DNA of 64,000 nucleotides from assembly GCF_905171765.1 (NCBI RefSeq), contig NC_053392.1, positions 445,126,837 to 445,190,836 of the forward strand. Reading direction: 5' to 3'. The position numbers and the translations under genes were made by a program. Position 1 is the first letter of the stretch; each line of letters starts with the position of its first letter. The notes beneath the pieces were generated by a model that was not told where the DNA came from, searched no databases, and was given only the letters and a program-made list of their open reading frames with translations. Positions 1 through 12,100 of the stretch are shown piece after piece. This DNA is from Bufo bufo. Its lineage: Eukaryota; Chordata; Amphibia; Anura; Bufonidae.

Positions 1-2604
1 ATTGTCTTTGTACCGGGGATCCAGCAGGGTGGCAACCCAGTAGTCCGCACACGTTAAAATGTGGGCAACTCTGCTGTCGTTGCGCAGGCACTGCAGCATG
101 TAGTCGCTCATGTGTGCCAGGCTGCCCAGAGGTAAGGACAAGCTGTCCTCTGTGGGAGGCGTATCGTCATCGTCCTGTGTTTCCCCCCAGCCACGCACCA
201 GTGATGGGCCCGAGCTGCGTTGGGTGCCAGTCCGCTGTGAACCTGCTTCATCCTCATTCTCCTCCACCTCCTCCTCATCCTCGTCCTCCTCGTCCTCCAG
301 TAGTGGGCCCTGTCTGGCCACATTTGTACCTGGCCTCTGCTGTTGCAAAAAACCTCCCTCTGAGTCACTTCGAAGAGACTGGCCTGAAAGTGCTAAAAAT
401 GACCCCTCTTCCTCCTCTTCCTCCTGGGCCACCTTCTCTTCCATCATCGCCCTAAGTGTTTTCTCAAGGAGACATAGAAGTGGTATTGTAACGCTGATAA
501 CGGCGTCATCGCCACTGGCCATGTTGGTGGAGTACTCGAAACAGCGCAACAGGGCACACAGGTCTCACATGGAGGCCCAGTCATTGGTGGTGAAGTGTGT
601 CTGATCCGCAGTGCGACTGACCCGTGCGTGCTGCAGCTGAAACTCCACTATGGCCTGCTGCTGCTCGCACAGTCTGTCCAGCATGCGCAAGGTGGAGTTC
701 CACCTGGTGGGCACGTCGCATATGAGGCGGTGAGCGGGAAGGCCGAAGTTACGCTGTAGCGCAGACAGGCGAGCAGTGGCAGGGTGTGAACGCCGGAAGC
801 GCGCACAGACGGCCCGCACTTTATGCAGCAGCTCTGACATGTCGGGGTAGTTGTGAATGAACTGAATGAAAGGGATGTGCGTCAAACCGGCTAGTCCCAG
901 AGCTGCAACGAGATTTCGCCCATTATCGCACACCACCAGGCCAGGCTTGAGGCTCACCGGCGGCAACCACTCGTCGGTCTGTTGTTCTATACCCCCCCAC
1001 AACTCCTGTGCGGTGTGGGGCCTGTCCCCCAAACATATGAGTTTCAGAACGGCCTGCTGACGTTTACCCCGGGCTGTGCTGAAGTTGGTGGTGAAGGTGT
1101 GTGGCTGACTGGATGAGCAGGTGGAAGATGAGGAGGAGGAAGCTGAGTAGGAGGAGGAGGAGACAGGAGGCAAAGAATGTTGCCCTGCGATCCTTGGCGG
1201 CGGAAGGACGTGCGCCAAACAGCTCTCCGCCTGGGGCCCAGCTGCCACTACATTTACCCAGTGTGCAGTTAGGGAGATATAGCGTCCCTGGCCGTCCTTA
1301 CTGGTCCACGTATCTGTAGTTTGGTGGACCTTGCCACAGATGGCGTTGCGCAGTGCACACTTGATTTTATCGGATACTTTGTTGTGCAGGGAAGGCACGG
1401 CTCTCTTGGAGAAGTTCTGCCGGCTGGGAACAACATACTGTGGGACAGCAAGTGACATGAGCTGTTTGAAGCTGTCTGTGTCCACCAGCCTGAATGACAG
1501 CATTTCATAGGCCAGTAGTTTAGAAATGCTGGCATTCAGGGCCAGGGATCGAGGGTGGCTAGGTGGGAATTTACGCTTTCTCTCAAATGTTTGTGAGATG
1601 GAGAGCTGAACGCTGCCTTGTGACATGGTTGAGATGCTTGGTGACGCAGGTGGTGGTGTTGGTGGTACATCCCATGTTTGCTGGGCGGCAGGTGCCAACG
1701 TTCCTCCAGAAGCGGAGGAAGAGGCCGAGGCGGCGGCAGCAGCAGAAGAAGTAGCAGGGGGAGCCTGAGTGACTTCTTTGTTTTTAAGGTGTTTACTTCA
1801 CTGCAGTTCATGCTTTGCATGCAGGTGCCTGGTCATGCAGGTTGTGCTAAGGTTCAGAACGTTAATGCCTCGCTTCAGGCTCTGATGGCACAGCGTGCAA
1901 ACCACTCGGGTCTTGTCTTCAGCACATTGTTTGAAGAAGTGCCATGCCAGGGAACTCCTTGAAGCTGCCTTTGGGGTGCTCGGTCCCAGATGGCGGCGGT
2001 CAGTAGCAGGCGGAGTCTCTTGGCGGCGGGTGTTCTGATTTTGCCCACTGCTCCCTCTTTTGCTACGCTGTTGGCTCGGTCTCACCACTGCCTCTTCCTC
2101 TGAACTCTGAAAGTCAGTGGCACGACCTTCATTCCATGTGGGGTCTAGGACCTCATCGTCCCCTGCATCGTCTTCCACCCAGTCTTGATCCCTGACCTCC
2201 TGTTCAGTCTGCACACTGCAGAAAGACGCAGCAGTTGGCACCTGTGTTTCGTCATCATCAGAGACGTGCTGAGGTGGTATTCCCATGTCCTCATCATCAG
2301 GAAACATAAGTGGTTGTGCGTTAGTGCATTCTATCTCTTCCACCCCTGGGGAAGGGCTAGGTGGATGCCCTTGGGAAACCCTGCCAGCAGAGTTTTCAAA
2401 CAGCATAAGAGACTGCTGCATAACTTGAGGCTCAGACAGTTTCCCTGATATGCATGGGGGTGATGTGACAGACTGATGGGCTTGGTTTTCATGCGCCATC
2501 TGTGCGCTTTCTGCAGAAGACTGGGTGGGAGATAATGTGAACGTGCTGGATGCACTGTCGGCCACCCAATTGACTAATGTCTGTACCTGCTCAGGCCTTA
2601 CCAT
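1..2604 (-). pseudogene. hAT transposase, copy A, central part, broken
   Basis: Minus-strand remains of a BED-zinc-finger hAT transposase, which would cut and paste the element in the nucleus. From high to low coordinates it holds an acidic N-terminal region, the BED finger (CTLC followed by an HLHAKH pair, about 1800-1900), a Ser/Ala-rich linker, the DTW segment, the VVCDNGRN segment, a conserved RWNSTL block and an acidic stretch. The frame is lost repeatedly: a stop replaces the Trp after HELQ at about 1798, an Arg becomes a stop at about 565, and the CLAHVLNLV motif present in copies B and C is deleted near 870. The C-terminal dimerisation domain lies beyond the window. Upstream the ORF is joined artificially to the tip of copy B. 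It cannot encode a working protein. Confidence 0.85.
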
Positions 2605-2744
2605 TAGGGATGAGCGAACACGAACTGTATAGTTCGGGTACGTACCGAATTTTGGGGTGTCCGTGACACGGACCCGAACCCGAACATTTTCGTAAAAGTC
2701 CGGGTTCGGTGTTTGGCGCTTTCTTGGCGCTTTTTGAAAGGCTG

Positions 2745-2905
2745 CAAAGCAGCCAATCAACAAGCGTCATACTACTTGCCCCAAGAGGCCATCACAGCCT
2801 TGCCTACTATTGGCATGGCTGTGATTGGCCAGTGCAGCATGTGACCCAGCCTCTATATAAGCTTTGGTCACGTAGCACTGCACTTCACTCTGCTGATTCA
2901 AGCAT
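2745..2905 (+). promoter_or_regulatory. probable RNA polymerase II promoter of hAT copy B
   Basis: About 150 bp inside the left tip there is an AGCCAATCAA box (2751-2760), a GATTGGCC box (2824) and a TATA box CTATATAAGC (2852-2861). Transcription would start near 2885, 1.5 kb before the first ATG at 4397. The same arrangement is conserved in copy A on the minus strand (TATA at about 12936-12946), which supports a functional origin. This is inferred from motifs only. Confidence 0.5.
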
Positions 2906-3117
2906 AGGGAGAGGTTGCAGCTGCGACATTAGGGCGAGATTAGGCAGATTAACTCCTCCAAAAGACTTCATTCTGTGATCGATCTGCAGCTGTGGATCAT
3001 TGAAGTGCTAATATCGACTTGCTCACTTTTTTGAGGCTGCCCAGAGCGTTTTTAAATCACTTTTTTCTAGGGTGATCGGCGGCCATTTTGTGACTTGTGG
3101 TGCGCCAGCACACGCTA

Positions 3118-3360
3118 TCACCAAGTGTATTTAACCATCAATAGTGTGGTTATTTTGTGCTATATCCTACATCAGCTGCAGGCTGAGCCTGTGTCACCGA
3201 AGTGCATTTAACCATCAACAGTTTGGTTATTTTTTGGCCATATACTTTATCTGGTGCAGGCTGAGCCTGTGTCACCCAAGTGCATTTAACCATCAATAGT
3301 GTGGTTATTTTTTGGCCATATACTACATCAGGGGCAAGTTGAGCCTGTCACCCAGCGCCT
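3118..3360 (+). repeat. short leader repeats of hAT copy B
   Basis: Roughly 85-bp units containing TTTAACCATCAATAGTGTGG followed by a CTACATCAG segment occur about three times. The same units appear on the minus strand of copy A at 12420-12680, so they are part of the element's leader and not a later insertion. Confidence 0.7.
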
Positions 3361-4381
3361 AAAAAATAGACCTGACATTTCTATTCAACCAAATCTGTAC
3401 TGTTTTAGCTGGTCAAGTTATTTGTAGTGACCGTAAAAGCACACTTTTTGTTCTGGGTTGAAAAACTATTCCCAAATTTGCCATTCTCAAAATAACTAGT
3501 TTCTGGTATATGAGGCCTACTTGAAATCTATCCCAAAAAGGATATCTTACATTGAAGGTGCTGATAGTGTCATTCAGAAAAACCTAAGACACACGCTACC
3601 GTGCAGATAGAAGTCTGATTCTGTGATTAAACCTATACCTGTCACACAGCGCAAAAAAAAACAGGCCTCACATTTCTATTCAACCAAATCTGTACTGTTT
3701 TAGCTGGTCAAGTTATTTGTAGTGACCGTAAAAGCACATTTTTTGTTCTAGGTTGAAAAACTATTCCCAAATTTGCCATTCTCAAAATAACTAGTTTCTG
3801 CTATATGAGGCCTACTTAAAATCTATCCCAAAAAGGATATCTTACATTGAAGGTGCTGATAGTGTCATTCAGAAAAATCTAAGACACATGCTACCGTGCA
3901 GATAGAAGTCTGATTCTGTGATTAAACCTATACCTGTCACACAGCGCAAAAAAAAAACAGGCCTCACATTTCTATTCAACCAAATCTGTACTGTTTTAGC
4001 TGGTCAAGTTATTTGTAGTGACCGTAAAAGCACACTTTTTGTTCTGGGTTAAAAAACTATTCCCAAATTTGCCATTCTCAAAATAACTAGTTTCTGCCTT
4101 ATGAGGCCAACTTGAAATCTATCCCAAAAAGGATATCTTACATTGAAGGTGCTGATAGTGTCATTCAGAAAAACCTAAGACACACGCTACCGTGCAGATA
4201 GAAGTCTGATTCTGTGATTAAACCTATACCTGTCACACAGCGCAAAAAAAAACAGGCCTCACATTTCTATTCAACCAAATCTGTACTGTTTTAGCTGGTC
4301 AAGTTATTTGTAGTGACCGTAAAAGCACATTTTTTGTTCTGGGTTGAAAAACTATTTCCAAATTTGCCATTCTCAAAATTG
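3361..4381 (+). repeat. 295-bp tandem repeats in the leader of hAT copy B
   Basis: A unit of 295-296 bp occurs about 3.4 times; the ACAGGCCTCACATTTC segment recurs at 3661, 3957 and 4252. Copies differ by only a few bases. Copy A shows one such unit on the minus strand (about 12115-12370), so copy B has expanded it. No coding potential is evident. The array lies directly before the first ATG at 4397. Confidence 0.85.
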
Positions 4382-4396
4382 TGGTGAACGGGAACA

Positions 4397-7300
4397 ATGA
4401 GGAAAACATCTAATAAGGGACGCGGACGTGGACATGGTCGTGGTGGTGTTAGTGGACCCTCTGGTGCTGGGAGAGGACGTGGCCGTTCTGCCACACGTCC
4501 TAGTGAACCAACTACCTCAGGTCCCAGTAGCCAGCAGAATTTACAGCGATATTTTGTGGGGCCCAATGCCGTTCTAAGGATGGTACGGCCTGAGCAGGTA
4601 CAGGCATTAGTCAATTGGGTGGCCGACAGTGGATCCAGCACGTTCACATTATCTCCCACCCAGTCTTTTGCAGAAAGCGCACAGATGGCGCATGAAAACC
4701 AAGCCCATCAGTCTGTCACATCACCCTCATGCATATCAGGGAAACTGTCTGAGCCTCAAGTTATGCAGCAGTCTCTTATGCTGTTTGAAGACTCTGTTGC
4801 CAGGGTTTCCCAAGGGCATCCACCTAGCACTTCCCCAGGGGTGGAAGAGATAGAATGCACTAACGCACAACCACTTATGTTTCCTGATGATGAGGACATG
4901 GGAATACCACCTCAGCACGTCTCTGATGATGACGAAACACAGGTGCCAACTGCTGCGTCTTTCTGCAGTGTGCAGACTAAACAGGAGGTCAGGGACCAAG
5001 ACTGGGTGGAAGACGATGCAGGGGACGATGAGGTCCTAGACCCCACATGGAATGAAGGTCGTGCCACTGACTTTTTAGAGTTCGGAGGAAGAGGCAGTGG
5101 TGAGACCGAGCCAACAGCGTAGCAAAAGAGGGAGCAGTGGGCAAAATCAGAACACCCGCCGCCAAGAGACTCCGCCTGCTACTGACCGCCGCCATCTGGG
5201 ACCGAGCACCCCAAAGGCAGCTTCAAGGAGTTCCCTGGCATGGCACTTCTTCAAACAATGTGCTGACGACAAGACCCGAGTGGTTTGCACGCTGTGCCAT
5301 CAGAGCCTGAAGCGAGGCATTAACGTTCTGAACCTTAGCACAACCTGCATGACTAGGCACCTGCATGCAAAGCATGAACTGCAGTGGAGTAAACACCTTA
5401 AAAACAAGGAAGTCACTCAGGCTCCCCCTGCTACCTCTTCTGCTGCTGCCGCCTCGGCCTCTTCTGCTGCTGCCGCCGCCTCGGCCTCTTCTGCTGCTGC
5501 TGCCGCCGCCTCGGCCTCTTCCTCTGCCTCTGGAGGAACGTTGGCACCTGCCGCCCAGCAAACATGGGATGTACCACCAACACCACCACCTGCGTCACCA
5601 AGCATCTCAACCATGTCACACGGCAGCGTTCAGCTCTCCATCTCACAAACATTTGAGAGAAAGCGTAAATTCCCACCTAGCCACCCTCGATCCCTGGCCC
5701 TGAATGCCAGCATTATTAAACTACTGTCCTATGAAATGCTGTCATTTAGGCTGGTGGACACACACAGCTTCAAACAGCTCATGTCACTTGATGTCCCACA
5801 GTATGTTGTTCCCAGCCGCCACTACTTCTCCAAGAGAGCCGTGCCTTCCCTGCACAAACAAGTGTCCAATAAAATCAAGTGTGCACTGCGCAACGCCATC
5901 TGTGGCAAGGTCCACCTAACCACAGATACGTGGACCAGTAAGCACTGCCAGGGACGCTATATCTCCCTAACTGCACACTGGGTAAATGTAGTGGCGGCTG
6001 GGCCCCAGGCGGAGAGCTGTTTGGCGCACGTCCTTCCGCCGCCAAGGATCGCAGGGCAACATTCTTTGCCTCCTGTCTCCTCCTCCTCCTACTCAGCTTC
6101 CTCCTCCTCTTCTTCCACCTGCTCATCCAGTCAGCCACACACCTTCACCACCAACTTCAGCACAGCCCGGGGTAAACGTCAGCAGGCCATTCTGAAACTC
6201 ATATGTTTGGGGGACAGGCCCCACACCGCACAGGAGTTGTGGCGGTGTATAGAACAACAGAAGAACGAGTGGTTGCTGCCGGTGAGCCTCAAGCCCGGCC
6301 TGGTGGTGTGCGATAATGGGCGAAATCTCGTTGCAGCTCTGGGACTAGCCGGTTTGACGCACATCCCTTGCCTGGCGCATGTGCTGAATTTGGTGGTGCA
6401 GAAGTTCATTCGCAACTACCCCGACATGTCAGATCTGCTGCATAAAGTGCGGGCCGTCTGTTCGCGCTTCCGGCGTTCACACCCTGCCTCTGCTCGCCTG
6501 TCTGCGCTACAGCGTAACTTCGGCCTTCCCGCTCACCGCCTCATATGCGACGTGCCCACCAGGTGGAACTCCACCTTGCATATGTTGGACAGACCGTGCG
6601 AGCAGCAGCAGGCCATAGTGGAGTTTCAGCTGCAGCACGCACGGGTCAGTCGCACTGCGGATCAGACACACTTCACCACCAATGACTGGGCCTCCATGCG
6701 AGACCTGTGTGCCCTGTTGCGTTGTTTCGAGTACTCCACCAACATGGCCAGTGGCGATGACGCCGTTATCAGCGTTACAATACCACTTATATGTCTCCTT
6801 GAGAAAACACTTAGGGTGATGATGGAAGAGGAGGTGGCCCAGGAGGAAGAGGGGTCATTTTTAGCACTTTCAGGCCAGTCTCTTCGAAGTGACTCAGAGG
6901 GAGGTTTTTTGCAACAGCACAGGCCAGGTACAAATGTGGCCAGACAGGGCCACTACTGAAGGACGAGGAGGACGAGGATGAGGAGGAGGTGGAGGAGGAT
7001 GAGGATGAAGCATGTTCACAGCGGGGTGGCACCCAAAGCAGCTCGGGCCCATCACTGGTGCGTGGCTGGGGTGAAACACAGGACGATGACGATACGTTTC
7101 CCACAGAGGACAGCTTGTCCTTACCTCTGGGCAGCCTGGCACACATGAGCGACTACATGCTGCAGAGCCTGCCCAACGACAGCAGAGTTGCCCACATTTT
7201 AACGTGTGAGGACTACTGGGTTGCCACCCTGCTGGATCCCCGGTACAAAGACAATGTGCCCACCTTACTTCCTACACTGGAGCATGATAGGAAGATGCGC

Positions 7301-7786
7301 GAGTACAAGCGCACGTTGGTAGACGCGCTACTGAGAGCATTCCCAAATGTCACAGGGGAACCAGTGGAAGCCCAAGGCGAAGGCAGAGGAGGAGCAAGAG
7401 GTCGCCAACGCAGCTGTGTCACGGCCAGCTCCTCTGAGGGCAGGGTTAGCATGGCAGAGATGTGGAAAAGTTTTGTCACCACGCCACAGCTAACTGCACC
7501 ACCACCTGATATGGAACGTGTTAGCAGGAGGCAACATTTCACTAACATGGTGGAACAGTACCTGTGCACACCCCTCCACGTACTGACTGATGGTTCGGCC
7601 CCATTCAACTTCTGGGTCTCCAAATTGTCCACGTGGCCAGAGCTAGCCTTTTATGCCTTGGAGGTGCTGGCCTGCCCGGCGGCCAGCGTTTTGTCTGAAC
7701 GGGTATTCAGCACGGCAGACAAACGCAGCCGCCTGTCTACAGCCAATGTGGACAAGCTGACGTTCATAAAAATGAACCAGGCATGA
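4397..7786 (+). pseudogene. hAT transposase copy B, nearly full length with two frameshifts
   Basis: A BED-finger hAT transposase of about 1,100 residues spread over three frames: 4397 to about 5080, 5097-6959 and 6989-7786. It starts with an Arg/Gly-rich segment, then a Ser/acidic region, the BED finger (CTLC...HLHAKH, about 5290-5380), an Ala/Ser repeat from GCC/GCT triplets (5427-5530), TTDTW (about 5919), VVCDNGRN (about 6300), CLAHVLNLVV (about 6370), RWNSTL (about 6560), an acidic tract and the hAT dimerisation domain with CPAASVLSERVFS (about 7672). Comparison with copy C shows one extra base near 5075 and one missing base near 6950. The segment GGVI after FSTA is deleted, and a Trp codon near the end has become TGA. 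It cannot be translated in one piece as shown. Confidence 0.9.
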
Positions 7787-7929
7787 ATCCCACAGGACCT
7801 GTCTATCCCTTGTGCAGATTAGATATTAACTACCTCCCCTTAACAATATATTATTCTACTCCAGGGCACTTCCTCATTCAATACTATTTTTAATTTCATT
7901 TTACCATTATATTGCGGGGCAACCCAAAG

Positions 7930-9490
7930 TTGAATGAACCTCTCCTCTGTCTGGTTGCCGGGGCCTAAATGTGTGACAGTGGCCTGTTCCAGTGGTGGGT
8001 GACGTGAAGCCTGATTCTCTGCTATGACATGAAGACTGATTCTGCGCTGACATAAGGCCAGATTCTCTGTTACGGGACCTCTCTCCTCTGTTTGGGTGCC
8101 GGGGCCTAAATGTGTGACAGTGGCCTGTTCCAGTGGTGGGTGACGTGAAGCCTGATTCTCTGCTATGACATGAAGACAGATTCTGTGCTGACATAAGGCC
8201 AGATTCTCTGTTACGGGACCTCTCTCCTCTGCCTGGGTGCCTGGGCCTAAATGTGTGACAGTGGCCTGTTCCAGTTGTGGGTGACGTGAAGCCTGATTCT
8301 CTGCTATGACATGAAGACAGATTCTGTGCTGACATAAGGCCAGATTCTCTGTTACGGAACCTCTCTCCTCTGCCTGGGTGCCGGGGCCTAAATATGTGAC
8401 AGTGGCCTGTTCCAGTGGTGGGTGACGTGAAAGCCTGATTATCTGCTATGACATGAAGACAGATTCTGCGCTGACATAAGGCCAGATTCTCTGTTACGGG
8501 ACCTCTCTCCTCTGCCTGGGTGCCTGGGCCTAAATGTGTGACAGTGGCCTGTTCCAGTGGTGGGTGACGTGAAGCCTGATTCTCTGCTATGACATGAAGA
8601 CTGATTCTGCGCTGACATGAGGCCAGATACTCTGTTACGGGACCTCTCTCCTCTGCCTGGGTGCCTGGGCCTAAATGTGTGACAGTGGCCTGTTCCAGTG
8701 GTGGTTGACGTGAAGCCTGATTCTCTGCTATGACATGAAGACAGATTCTGTGCTGACATAAGGCCAGATTCTCTGTTACGGGACCTCTCTCCTCTGCCTG
8801 GGTGCCTGGGCCTAAATGTGTGACAGTGGCCTGTTCCAGTGGTGGGTGACGTGAAGCCTGATTCTCTGCTATGACATGAAGACAGATTCTGTGCTGACAT
8901 AAGGCCAGATTCTCTGTTACGGGACCTCTCTCCTTTGCCTGGGTGCCTGGGCCTAAATGTGTGACAGTGGCCTGTTCCAGTGATGGGTGACGTGAAGCCT
9001 GATTCTCTGCTATGACATGAAGACTGATTCTGCGCTGACATAAGGCCAGATTCTCTGTTACGGGACCTCTCTCCTCTGCCTGGGTGCCTGGGCCTAAATG
9101 TGTGACAGTGGCCTGTTCCAGTGGTGGGTGACGTGAAGCCTGATTCTCTGCTATGACATGAAGACAGATTCTGTGCTGACATAAGGCCAGATTCTCTGTT
9201 ACGGGACCTCTCTCCTCTGCCTGGGTGCCTGGGCCTAAATGTGTGACAGTGGCCTGTTCCAGTGGTGGGTGACGTGAAGCCTGATTCTCTGCTATGACAT
9301 GAAGACAGATTCTGTGCTAACATAAGGTCAGATTCTCTGTTACGGGACCTCTCTCCTCTGCCTGCGTGCCTGGGCCTAAATGTGTGACAGTGGCCTGTTC
9401 CAGTGGTGGGTGACATGAAGCCAGATTCTCTGCTATGGCATTATGAGACTGCTTCTCTGCTGACGTGAAGCCAGATTCTCTGCTATGGGA
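7930..9490 (-). repeat. 141-bp minisatellite in the 3' region of hAT copy B
   Basis: Eleven units of 141 bp, for example TACGGGACCT at 8071 and 8212 and its variant TACGGAACCT at 8353. Because 141 is divisible by three, long open frames run through it on the minus strand, giving a repetitive 47-residue pattern. These are by-products of the periodicity, with no sign of selection. Copy C has a shorter and different version (32419-33000). Confidence 0.9.
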
Positions 9491-9771
9491 CCTCTGTCCA
9501 ATTGATATTGGGTCATTTTTATTTTTTTTATTTTTATTTTAATTCATTTCCCTATCCACATTTGTTTGCAGGGGATTTACCTACATGTTGCTGCCTTTTG
9601 CAGTTCTCTAGCTCTTTCCTGGGCTGTTTTACAGCCTTTTTAGTGCCCAAAAGTTTGGGTCCCCATTGACTTCAATGGGGTTCGGGTTCGGGACGAAGTT
9701 CGGTTCGGATCGGTTTCGGCCGAACTTCTCGAACCCGAACATCCAGGTGTTCGCTCAACTCTACTTACCAT

Positions 9772-9966
9772 CCTTAGAACGGCATTGGGCCCCACCAAAT
9801 ATCCCTGTAAATTTTGGCGGCTACTGGGACCTGAGGTAGTTGGTACACTAGGAATTGTGGCTGTGGCAGAACGGCCACGTCCTCTCCCAGCACCAGAGGG
9901 TCCACTAACACCACCACGACCATGTCCACGTCCGCGTTCGCGTCCCTTACTAGATGTTTTCCTCAT
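9772..9966 (-). pseudogene. hAT transposase copy A, N-terminal coding block
   Basis: This block starts MRKTSSKGRERGRGHGRGG and matches the first 65 or so residues of copy B (MRKTSNKGRGRGHGRGG), an Arg/Gly-rich, probably disordered, basic start. It breaks off after GPNAVLRM, exactly where copy B is inserted, and the protein resumes at 2604. Beyond 9764 the open frame continues only by chance into the terminus of copy B. The coordinates give the genuine hAT-derived part. Confidence 0.8.
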
Positions 9967-10019
9967 TGTTACCGTTCACCACAATAAGAAAAATATTATT
10001 CGGGCCAATGTATTGAATT

Positions 10020-10177
10020 AAAATTCAGGCCTTTTTTTACAGACACCTAACACTATCTGGCTATCTATTTAGGTACCGTATTACACTAATACAGGCACAC
10101 CAGTAATGACAGATTTAGCTGAATATAAATGTGAGGCCTATTTTTTAGGCTCTGGGTGACAGGTATACGTTTAATCA
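10020..10177 (-). other. leader of hAT copy A, left of the inserted retroelement
   Basis: Non-coding leader of copy A, matching the region upstream of the copy B start codon. It ends at TATACGTTTAATCA (10164-10177), the target duplication of the 631-bp tandem retroelement. Nothing else is seen here. Confidence 0.6.
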
Positions 10178-12100
10178 AACAATATAACAAAACAATAACA
10201 AACATAGGTGCACTCTGCAGTCTCACTAATTCTCAAACTGATTTTAAAATTGAGAGATTAGTCAACATGTCCTACGGTGTAGAACATGTCTTAAGCCCGG
10301 ACACCACGACAAGGTTTCTCAAGTAGCCCGGGACCCTACACTCTCCTACCTGAGCCATATGGGCAATACCAGGAGCCAGTGGGTAAATTACAGGAGCATA
10401 GGGCCGACTCGCAAACAACTCACCAGTTACCTCCAGCATGTGGCCATGCTTGCAATGGGAGGAGGGAGGAGTCTGTGAGTCCCACTCAAGACTTGCTGAT
10501 ATAGCCCAGGCTTCACAGGTGCACCTAAATGTGACCTGTAGATGGAAAACAGGCACATTTAAATAGGAGTTTATACACCTCCAGGAATCTATATATACAA
10601 ACTAAGAAGACAGGTTGGCATCAGCAGGAGCTGCTCAAACCCACATGCAGTTGTGCATATATATAGGGGAGCAAATCCTGCACTTGTGGCCCGTTGCTAA
10701 TGGCAATCCCCAGCAAAATGCATACAATGGAGGATGCCCGCGGCGAACCACAAGTACCACAATAGACATCCTACACAAGGTAACAAGTGCGGATGTGATA
10801 ATTAATATAACAATATAACAAAACAATAACAAACATAGGTGCACTCTGCAGTCTCACTAATTCTCAAACTGATTTTAAAATTGAGAGATTAGTCAACATG
10901 TCCTACGGTGTAGAACATGTCTTAAGCCCGGACACCACGACAAGGTTTCTCAAGTAGCCCGGGACCCTACACTCTCCTACCTGAGCCATATGGGCAATAC
11001 CAGGAGCCAGTGGGTAAATTACAGGAGCATAGGGCCGACTCGCAAACAACTCACCAGTTACCTCCAGCATGTGGCCATGCTTGCAATGGGAGGAGGGAGG
11101 AGTCTGTGAGTCCCACTCAAGACTTGCTGATATAGCCCAGGCTTCACAGGTGCACCTAAATGTGACCTGTAGATGGAAAACAGGCACATTTAAATAGGAG
11201 TTTATACACCTCCAGGAATCTATATATACAAACTAAGAAGACAGGTTGGCATCAGCAGGAGCTGCTCAAACCCACATGCAGTTGTGCATATATATAGGGG
11301 AGCAAATCCTGCACTTGTGGCCCGTTGCTAATGGCAATCCCCAGCAAAATGCATACAATGGAGGATGCCCGCGGCGAACCACAAGTACCACAATAGACAT
11401 CCTACACAAGGTAACAAGTGCGGATGTGATAATTAATATAACAATATAACAAAACAATAACAAACATAGGTGCACTCTGCAGTCTCACTAATTCTCAAAC
11501 TGATTTTAAAATTGAGAGATTAGTCAACATGTCCTACGGTGTAGAACATGTCTTAAGCCCGGACACCACGACAAGGTTTCTCAAGTAGCCCGGGACCCTA
11601 CACTCTCCTACCTGAGCCATATGGGCAATACCAGGAGCCAGTGGGTAAATTACAGGAGCATAGGGCCGACTCGCAAACAACTCACCAGTTACCTCCAGCA
11701 TGTGGCCATGCTTGCAATGGGAGGAGGGAGGAGTCTGTGAGTCCCACTCAAGACTTGCTGATATAGCCCAGGCTTCACAGGTGCACCTAAATGTGACCTG
11801 TAGATGGAAAACAGGCACATTTAAATAGGAGTTTATACACCTCCAGGAATCTATATATACAAACTAAGAAGACAGGTTGGCATCAGCAGGAGCTGCTCAA
11901 ACCCACATGCAGTTGTGCATATATATAGGGGAGCAAATCCTGCACTTGTGGCCCGTTGCTAAAATGCATTGTATGCATTTTGCTGGGGATTGCCATTAGC
12001 AACGGGCCACAAGTGCAGGATTTGCTCCCCTATATATATGCACAACTGCATGTGGGTTTGAGCAGCTCCTGCTGATGCCAACCTGTCTTCTTAGTTTGTA
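10178..12100 (-). mobile_element. tandem 631-bp retroelement with an inverted 5' end
   Basis: The insertion is flanked by 14-bp direct repeats TATACGTTTAATCA (10164-10177 and 12101-12114). It contains a 631-bp unit repeated about 2.8 times, starting at about 10178, 10809 and 11440. The repeated short open frames at 10272, 10903 and 11534 encode the same 94 residues, so the copies are nearly identical. From about 11961 to 12100 the sequence is the reverse complement of the preceding stretch, forming a near-perfect hairpin of about 140-bp arms. Tandem LTR-like units, a long target duplication and a 5' inversion are known from target-primed retroelements, particularly Penelope-like ones. No reverse transcriptase lies inside, and I cannot name the family. 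Confidence 0.65.

Larger units (their letters stand above)
2605..9763 (+). mobile_element. hAT transposon copy B, complete, inserted in copy A
   Basis: A full element of about 7.2 kb. The left tip TAGGGATGAGCGAACAC and the right tip (TAGAGTTGAGCGAACAC on the minus strand) are imperfect inverted repeats. The flanks 2597-2604 and 9764-9771 are both CTTACCAT, a perfect 8-bp duplication of copy A coding sequence. Order inside: terminus, promoter region with TATA box, short leader repeats, four 295-bp leader repeats, a transposase frame with two 1-nt breaks, eleven 141-bp repeats, and terminus. Size and target duplication fit hAT elements; the repeat arrays account for roughly a third of the length. 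Confidence 0.92.

Noticed and set aside
110..604. Ser-rich plus-strand frames opposite the hAT transposase (also at 33810-34304 and 6811-7146 minus)
   Set aside because: Antisense shadow of the acidic Glu/Asp tract; the real frame is on the other strand.
7907..9416. Long minus-strand frames encoding a repeated 47-residue peptide
   Set aside because: They are produced by a 141-bp tandem repeat whose length is a multiple of three; no start context, domain or conservation supports a protein.
10272..11818. Three identical 94-residue frames as a gene family
   Set aside because: They come from the tandem 631-bp units of a non-coding retroelement; no domain is recognised.
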